From Methanobacteriota archaeon (GTDB lineage Archaea; Thermoplasmatota; Poseidoniia; Poseidoniales; Poseidoniaceae), in contig JAAZUV010000041.1 of assembly GCA_018623995.1 (NCBI GenBank), forward strand, positions 1-9,937: DNA of 9,937 bases, given 5' to 3'. Each line of letters starts with the position of its first letter. The stretch's first letter is position 1. Positions 5,859 through 9,937 of this stretch are shown piece after piece. Under the pieces are notes generated by a model. The model had not been told where the DNA came from. It ran no database searches and saw only the letters and a list, made by a program, of their open reading frames with translations. Position numbers and translations under genes: made by a program.

Positions 5859-7166
5859 TCATGAGTTTGCCGAATCGAACATTGCGAGGGATGATTGCGA
5901 TGGCTTGGTCTTGGCACGAACCAACGCTTCGCATGAATCTCGGATTTGTTCAGGTACAAAGACGAGTATACGCTCATCGGATTGTGTCAAGGATCGGATA
6001 AGCGGTGAATGTTCTGCTGCATCCCGACCATCCTCCAGAATGATGCCCTGTTCGTATGGCATGTAACCACGCTTTCGAATCGAAGCAGTGATGAGATCGT
6101 GTTCAGCATCGAACCCTTGCTCAGTAAGATGGGCCGCAACCTCATCTTTGACCATAGCAAACATCTCGGTTGTCAACGAGGGAATTCTCAAGGACTTGTG
6201 GTAATCTCTACGAGCCAACAAACGTGATGCGTAGCCAGATAAAATCTCGTCAGGATGATTCGCAAATCGGCCCATGGCGACCTTAATGTGTGCATCATGC
6301 AAAGATGCGTATTGGTCCGGTGTCAGTGATTCATTGAGAAGCATCTCATGGATTTCTCCATCCAATTCCAATGACCCGATTTGAGCCAAATGTCGAGCGC
6401 GTGCAAGCATTCGAACAAGGTAGGATTGAGTCAGCATGTTGACTTTGTGAAAGTATACCTGATTGTACATGTGATATCGCGTCACGAGGTAGGCCTCAAT
6501 CGCAGGCAGTCCCCAAATTTTCACGTACAATCTTCCTTCATCGTTGACACGCAGCGCACGAATGACTCGAGCACTGTCAAATCCACCGATCTGAGCACCT
6601 GTATTCGCTTGGTCACGGATCATGTAATCCATGCGATCAACATCGAGTTGACTGCTGATGATTTCCTTGAGAAACGGAGCAATTGGAACACCGTTGCACT
6701 CCTGTTGCCCGTCAAGAAGAGCAAAGAGACGCTGTTTTCGTTCTTCACCAAGAACATCTGTGAGGACTTGCCCGATCTCTGAGTCCTCGCTCTCGAGAAG
6801 AATCCTACCCCAGTATTCGTGGGAATGGAAGGTTGCAAAGACCTCCGGTGTTTCAAGGAGATGGGAATATGGTGGATGGCCGATATCGTGGAGCAATGCG
6901 CCAATTTGAACCAACTCAGCATCGGAGTCCGAGAGCAGGCCGGGTTGGACTTCCTGTAGAGAAGAAGTCAACTCACCTGCGAGGAAGTATGCGCCAAGGG
7001 AATGTGCAAAGCGCGTGTGCGTTGCAGACGGAAAGACAAATTCACAGGTTGAAAGCTGTTGGATGTTCCTCAATCGCTGGAATTCATGAGTGTCGATGAT
7101 GCGTGCGTGATGGGCTGGAACCAGAACATCGCGATGGATTTCATCACGAATCACGCGGTCTCGCAT
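5859..7166 (-). CDS. SAMHD1/COG1078-like HD-domain phosphohydrolase
   Basis: This is a metal-dependent HD phosphohydrolase related to SAMHD1 and bacterial dNTP triphosphohydrolases, probably cleaving nucleoside triphosphates in the cytosol. In the 435-residue form the signature HTRFAHSLG (50-58) supplies Arg52 and metal ligand His55. LLHDIGHPPYSH (91-102) supplies the HD pair His93-Asp94. HSHE (114-117) matches the SAMHD1 active-site THE region, and LDVDRMDYMIRD (174-185) supplies the last metal ligand, Asp177. The length fits COG1078 proteins. The frame extends upstream to a TTG at 7196, but I chose the ATG at 7166 because the protein then begins MRDRVIRDEIHRDV, the usual family opening, and a TATA-like box lies about 27 nt before it. 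The exact substrate is uncertain: dNTP, GTP or another nucleotide. It is divergent from the OB-array gene and followed by the tRNA. Confidence 0.95.
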   Translation of the reverse strand: MRDRVIRDEIHRDVLVPAHHARIIDTHEFQRLRNIQQLSTCEFVFPSATHTRFAHSLGAYFLAGELTSSLQEVQPGLLSDSDAELVQIGALLHDIGHPPYSHLLETPEVFATFHSHEYWGRILLESEDSEIGQVLTDVLGEERKQRLFALLDGQQECNGVPIAPFLKEIISSQLDVDRMDYMIRDQANTGAQIGGFDSARVIRALRVNDEGRLYVKIWGLPAIEAYLVTRYHMYNQVYFHKVNMLTQSYLVRMLARARHLAQIGSLELDGEIHEMLLNESLTPDQYASLHDAHIKVAMGRFANHPDEILSGYASRLLARRDYHKSLRIPSLTTEMFAMVKDEVAAHLTEQGFDAEHDLITASIRKRGYMPYEQGIILEDGRDAAEHSPLIRSLTQSDERILVFVPEQIRDSCEALVRAKTKPSQSSLAMFDSANS

Positions 7167-7187
7167 GTCATTTCCTGTTCTTGCCTT

Positions 7188-7196
7188 CCATTTCAA
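7188..7196 (-). promoter_or_regulatory. TATA-like box for the HD phosphohydrolase gene
   Basis: TTGAAATGG on the minus strand is centred about 27 nt upstream of the ATG at 7166. It overlaps the TTG codon at 7196, so if it is the real promoter element the longer TTG-started reading is not made. Consensus match is modest. Confidence 0.3.
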
Positions 7197-7228
7197 GGCA
7201 TCTCTTCTGATAATGACCGAGGGGAAGT

Positions 7229-7237
7229 GATATGCAT
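7229..7237 (+). promoter_or_regulatory. TATA-like box for the OB-array/TctA-like operon
   Basis: GATATGCAT lies about 25 nt upstream of the ATG at 7258 and contains the palindrome ATGCAT. It sits in the roughly 90-bp divergent gap shared with the HD gene. A short G-rich run (GAAGGGG) lies between it and the ATG but is not a clear Shine-Dalgarno. Confidence 0.3.
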
Positions 7238-7257
7238 CTTAACCTGAAGGGGCACCC

Positions 7258-9000
7258 ATGGCAGATGGTCTCAAAGGCTTCCTCGCCCGATTATCGACCG
7301 ACGATCCTGAGACAAATGGACCTCGATTGTGGGTCATGTTTGCAATTTCTTTGTTCCTCGTGGCTACACTCAACTGGTACGCCATGGTACGAGAACCATC
7401 GGTAGTTGATGTTGACGAATTGACCGATTACATCAACGAAGTTGTCAAAGTTGAAGGTCAATTGATTTCATGGGTCGAAGACCCATACAACTCCGGTGAT
7501 GATCGACTTGATGCCATCATTGACGACGGCACTGGTGTCGTTGAATTGCGATGGTATCGCCCTGCTGAATTACCTCCTATCGGGACAAACGTCACCGTCA
7601 TTGGAGATGTTATCGAATACGAAGGACGAATGTGGCTACAAGCACTTGGTGCCGGAGCAATGAATTGGGACAAGGAAGACATTCCTGCTGCACCGTTGTT
7701 GGCGATTTCCGATGTCGCCCTAAACCCAGAAGATTACGATGGACAGGTTATCCAATTGACAGGTTTTATGTCGAAATCGATTGCTCCCGACGTATCATTT
7801 GGTACCGCTCGACTTGGAGACCACCCCAACTACGGAAACTCGAATCACCAAATCGGAATGACAATCCATTCCGCAACTGGTGAATGGATCGAAGCAGGCT
7901 CAAAGGTGACCGTTCAGGGTGTCCTCTCCTACCAACAACGGGAGTTACGCTGGAATCTTGCCGTCCAGGGGCCCGAAATTGTCATCGACAGAAATCATCC
8001 CATTGAAATCCCATTGCTCGACTGGTCCTCACAATCGACATGGATGTACTCATCTGGTCGAACCGTCGACGTTGCTGGTACATTGTCTATCATCGGCGGA
8101 GAATGGCAACTTGAGGGCTCTTCTGGCTCTCCTTTGTGCGTCTTGCCTAGCCAAGATGATCTCGATTCCGCTGATTCATTGAATGGGAGCGACATTCGCA
8201 TGCGAGGCCGACTCGTCTGGAACACTGCATCCTCATCTTGGTGCCTCGACAAAGGAGACGGATCGAACCCTGATTTGGTTGCAACATCATCCATCGATGA
8301 TTTGTTGGTGTTGCTCAGCGCAAATCCTTCGGTAATCTTCGACAACCCTGGGCAGATTTACACTGTATCTGCGTACATGAAATACGCTCTTGAGCCAAGT
8401 GTTGAAGATGAGTCTGCTTACTTTACGGATTCTCAAGGATACACTCCAGGTTGGACAAGCATAGCCGTCACGATTCCGGGGCCACGCGCAACTTGGCTCG
8501 AAGCCGGTCAAGCAGTAACGGCTGAGGTCACCATCGCCTGGGATGACGAAAACATGCGAGCCGAATTGCTCGTTGAACAACTCACTGAAGGTCAAAAGGC
8601 CTCTCCGATGACACTTCTATGGGGAGATGGAGCCATCGATTGGGGCTATGACAAAAACAAGATTGTTCGAATCAACGGCAAGGCCATTGAAGAGAATGGT
8701 ACATGGTATCTCTCCGAACCAGGCAGCGACAAGAGAATCCTACTTGATGCTGTGAACAATTGCATCGGTTTGGATGAGCTCCATATCGGCACGGCCATGC
8801 AATGGGAAGGTCGATTGCTTCAGGTTGAAGATCCTGATTCGCTCGCGATGATTTACACCCTCAGTAGCGCTGATGTTGATGACAACGATAACGATGGGCT
8901 CAGCGATGCGCTTGAGTCTGCTTTCGGAACGAGTTCAAACAACGAAGATACGGATGGCGATGGAATAAGCGATCGTCAAGAATACATTGACCAATCCTAG
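7258..9000 (+). CDS. Membrane-anchored protein with serial OB-like barrels and TSP3-type calcium repeats
   Basis: The 580-residue product has a short cytosolic N-terminus, one signal-anchor helix (about 24-44) and a large external part. That part reads as about five successive OB-like beta-barrels, each opening with a V-x-V-x-G-x-L strand and ending with a second G-x-V/L strand pair: about 55-135, 148-245, 252-335, 347-442 and 452-538. The first (VVKVEGQLISW...VIGDVIEYEG) most resembles nucleic-acid-binding OB folds such as tRNA_anti or YhcR-like domains. The C-terminus has two Asp/Gly calcium loops, DDNDNDGLSD (541-550) and DTDGDGISD (564-572), typical of thrombospondin type 3 repeats. The following TctA-like gene is translationally coupled. 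A periplasmic-side scaffold or ligand binder for that membrane protein is possible, but no enzyme motif is present and OB folds outside the cell need not bind nucleic acid. The ATG start is unambiguous. Confidence 0.9.
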   Translation: MADGLKGFLARLSTDDPETNGPRLWVMFAISLFLVATLNWYAMVREPSVVDVDELTDYINEVVKVEGQLISWVEDPYNSGDDRLDAIIDDGTGVVELRWYRPAELPPIGTNVTVIGDVIEYEGRMWLQALGAGAMNWDKEDIPAAPLLAISDVALNPEDYDGQVIQLTGFMSKSIAPDVSFGTARLGDHPNYGNSNHQIGMTIHSATGEWIEAGSKVTVQGVLSYQQRELRWNLAVQGPEIVIDRNHPIEIPLLDWSSQSTWMYSSGRTVDVAGTLSIIGGEWQLEGSSGSPLCVLPSQDDLDSADSLNGSDIRMRGRLVWNTASSSWCLDKGDGSNPDLVATSSIDDLLVLLSANPSVIFDNPGQIYTVSAYMKYALEPSVEDESAYFTDSQGYTPGWTSIAVTIPGPRATWLEAGQAVTAEVTIAWDDENMRAELLVEQLTEGQKASPMTLLWGDGAIDWGYDKNKIVRINGKAIEENGTWYLSEPGSDKRILLDAVNNCIGLDELHIGTAMQWEGRLLQVEDPDSLAMIYTLSSADVDDNDNDGLSDALESAFGTSSNNEDTDGDGISDRQEYIDQS

Positions 9001-9005
9001 GTGAT
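8999..9005 (+). promoter_or_regulatory. Shine-Dalgarno overlapping the upstream stop codon
   Basis: AGGTGAT matches the archaeal Shine-Dalgarno core (GGAGGTGATC) and begins within the TAG stop of the upstream gene at 8998-9000. It is followed 3 nt later by the ATG at 9009. The arrangement fixes the start of the downstream gene and points to translational coupling within one mRNA. It is the only clear Shine-Dalgarno in this window and belongs to the only clear internal operon gene. Confidence 0.7.
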
Positions 9006-9008
9006 TTG

Positions 9009-9937
9009 ATGATTGAAGCATACTTCCATGAACTTTGGTGGCTCCTTGGCGCCTTGTTCTTTGGCGTCATGCTTGGTTCACTGACAGGCTTGATTCCTGG
9101 TTTCCACGTAAACAACGTAGCGCTCATCCTCCTAGCCCTTTCTCCTGGATTGCTCGAATTGGGCATTCCGCTCTCAGCTGTTGCCGCCATCATTGTATCA
9201 ACAGGTACTGTTCACACGTTCTTGAATTACATTCCATCCGCACTGATTGGAGCACCTGATGGCGATACGGCGTTATCGCTGTTACCTGGGCATCGGATGT
9301 TGCTCGCAGGAAACGCTGCACGAGGCGTTGCATGGTCTGCACGTGGCTCACAGTTGGGCCTGTTCTTGTCGCTCCCTCTCATCGTCGTGGCTCGGATTGC
9401 TTTCGGGCCTGAGCTCAATTGGTACAACGGACTACGAGATTGGCTACCTGTCATCTTGCTCGTGATCTCCTTGCTCTTACTCGCCACGGAAACAACACGT
9501 CTCGATTGGCCGAAGTGGGTCCAGAAAATAACTGGTAAGCGCCTTGGAAACGACAGCCGTTTAGCAGGATTCGTCGCTGCAACTGTGTTCTTTTTGCTCG
9601 CAGGCCTCTACGGTTGGGCAGTGTTTGAACTTCCCGTGGACAGCCCTGTTGGCATGCCGTCTCCTTCACTTCTGCTTCCAAGTCTGGCAGGTCTGTTTGG
9701 CATTGCTAACCTGTTGGATATCTACGCAACGACAAGCCATTTGCCTCCTCAGAAGGAAAATTGGGATCTTCCACCGGTCAAACCGCTCATTGCCCCTTGT
9801 TTCTGGTCGGCTGTTGCCGGAGCGAGCATGGGCGTTCTTCCAGGAATGACTGCCTCACAGGCAACCGTTCTCGTGATGGGTGGCAGAAACGTAGCCGCGA
9901 AGGTGCAAGGCAAAGAAGGATACGGCATGGATTGGGA
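9009..9937 (+). CDS. TctA-like (COG1784/DUF112) multi-pass membrane protein, N-terminal part
   Basis: This is a polytopic membrane protein related to the TctA subunit of tripartite tricarboxylate transporters. The archaeal COG1784-type group lacks known TctB/TctC partners and its substrate is unknown. The 309 residues present show the two family half-repeat motifs, GLIPGFHVNNVA (27-38) and GVLPGMTASQAT (275-286). Between them is SALIGAPDGDTALSLLPGHR (77-96), typical of the archaeal branch. At least seven hydrophobic segments are visible, at about 11-28, 37-50, 55-72, 115-132, 146-160, 186-206 and 220-240. The gene runs off the right edge, and relatives are about 400 residues. Translation is coupled to the OB-array gene by an overlapping Shine-Dalgarno. 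That pairing suggests the external OB-barrel protein works with this carrier. Family is confident, substrate is not. Confidence 0.92.
   Translation, partial: MIEAYFHELWWLLGALFFGVMLGSLTGLIPGFHVNNVALILLALSPGLLELGIPLSAVAAIIVSTGTVHTFLNYIPSALIGAPDGDTALSLLPGHRMLLAGNAARGVAWSARGSQLGLFLSLPLIVVARIAFGPELNWYNGLRDWLPVILLVISLLLLATETTRLDWPKWVQKITGKRLGNDSRLAGFVAATVFFLLAGLYGWAVFELPVDSPVGMPSPSLLLPSLAGLFGIANLLDIYATTSHLPPQKENWDLPPVKPLIAPCFWSAVAGASMGVLPGMTASQATVLVMGGRNVAAKVQGKEGYGMDW

Noticed and set aside
5761..5860. The tRNA gene considered as an integration site for a mobile element.
   Set aside because: No repeated tRNA 3' end, integrase or composition change is seen on either side; flanking genes look native.
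7166..7196. Ten-residue N-terminal extension of the HD protein beginning at a TTG codon.
   Set aside because: The ATG at 7166 gives the normal family N-terminus, and the TTG lies within a likely promoter box.
1..9937. Search for CRISPR arrays, insertion sequences, toxin-antitoxin pairs and defence genes.
   Set aside because: No regularly spaced repeats, terminal inverted repeats, transposase, nuclease-type defence motif or small paired genes were seen.

Overview
The window reads as ordinary chromosomal DNA of an archaeon. Archaeal marks are a CDP-archaeol synthase (CarS, ether-lipid synthesis), a SAMHD1-like HD phosphohydrolase, a CAT-anticodon tRNA without an encoded CCA, an archaeal-type TctA-like membrane protein, and TATA-like boxes about 25-28 nt upstream of start codons. 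The moderate GC content (by eye, not counted), the many secreted or membrane-anchored proteins with acidic tails, and the TSP3-like calcium repeats suggest a Thermoplasmatota lineage such as marine group II (Poseidoniales). That placement is inference, not proof.

Layout, left to right. A purD gene (purine synthesis) runs off the left edge on the minus strand and is divergent from carS on the plus strand. Next comes a plus-strand secreted, C-terminally anchored protein with a beta-helix-like stalk (1639-3384). It converges, with only 9 bp between stop codons, on a minus-strand three-TM protein of unknown family (3394-4665). Upstream of that on the same strand is a secreted protein with Ig-like domains and a PGF-type C-terminal anchor (4746-5690). 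Then follow a minus-strand tRNA (CAT) and a minus-strand HD-domain phosphohydrolase (5859-7166). Divergent from the HD gene is a two-gene plus-strand operon: a membrane-anchored protein that looks like a string of OB-type beta-barrels ending in calcium-binding repeats (7258-9000), and a TctA/COG1784-like multi-pass membrane protein cut by the right edge (from 9009).

The housekeeping genes (purD, carS, the tRNA, the HD hydrolase) are unrelated to one another by pathway. The three surface proteins between 1639 and 5690 lie together but on two strands, so they are at most a loose cell-surface neighbourhood. The one clear functional pairing is 7258-9000 with 9009 onward: the second start follows the first stop by 8 nt, and its Shine-Dalgarno overlaps that stop. 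Most first-in-unit genes lack a Shine-Dalgarno and carry an AT-rich box near -25 to -28 from the start, as expected for leaderless archaeal mRNAs.

No intergenic gap exceeds about 120 bp. I saw no CRISPR array, insertion sequence, integrase, prophage or defence gene. I do not see a convincing new multi-gene system. The most unexplored parts are the OB-array/TctA-like pair and the three unassigned surface proteins.
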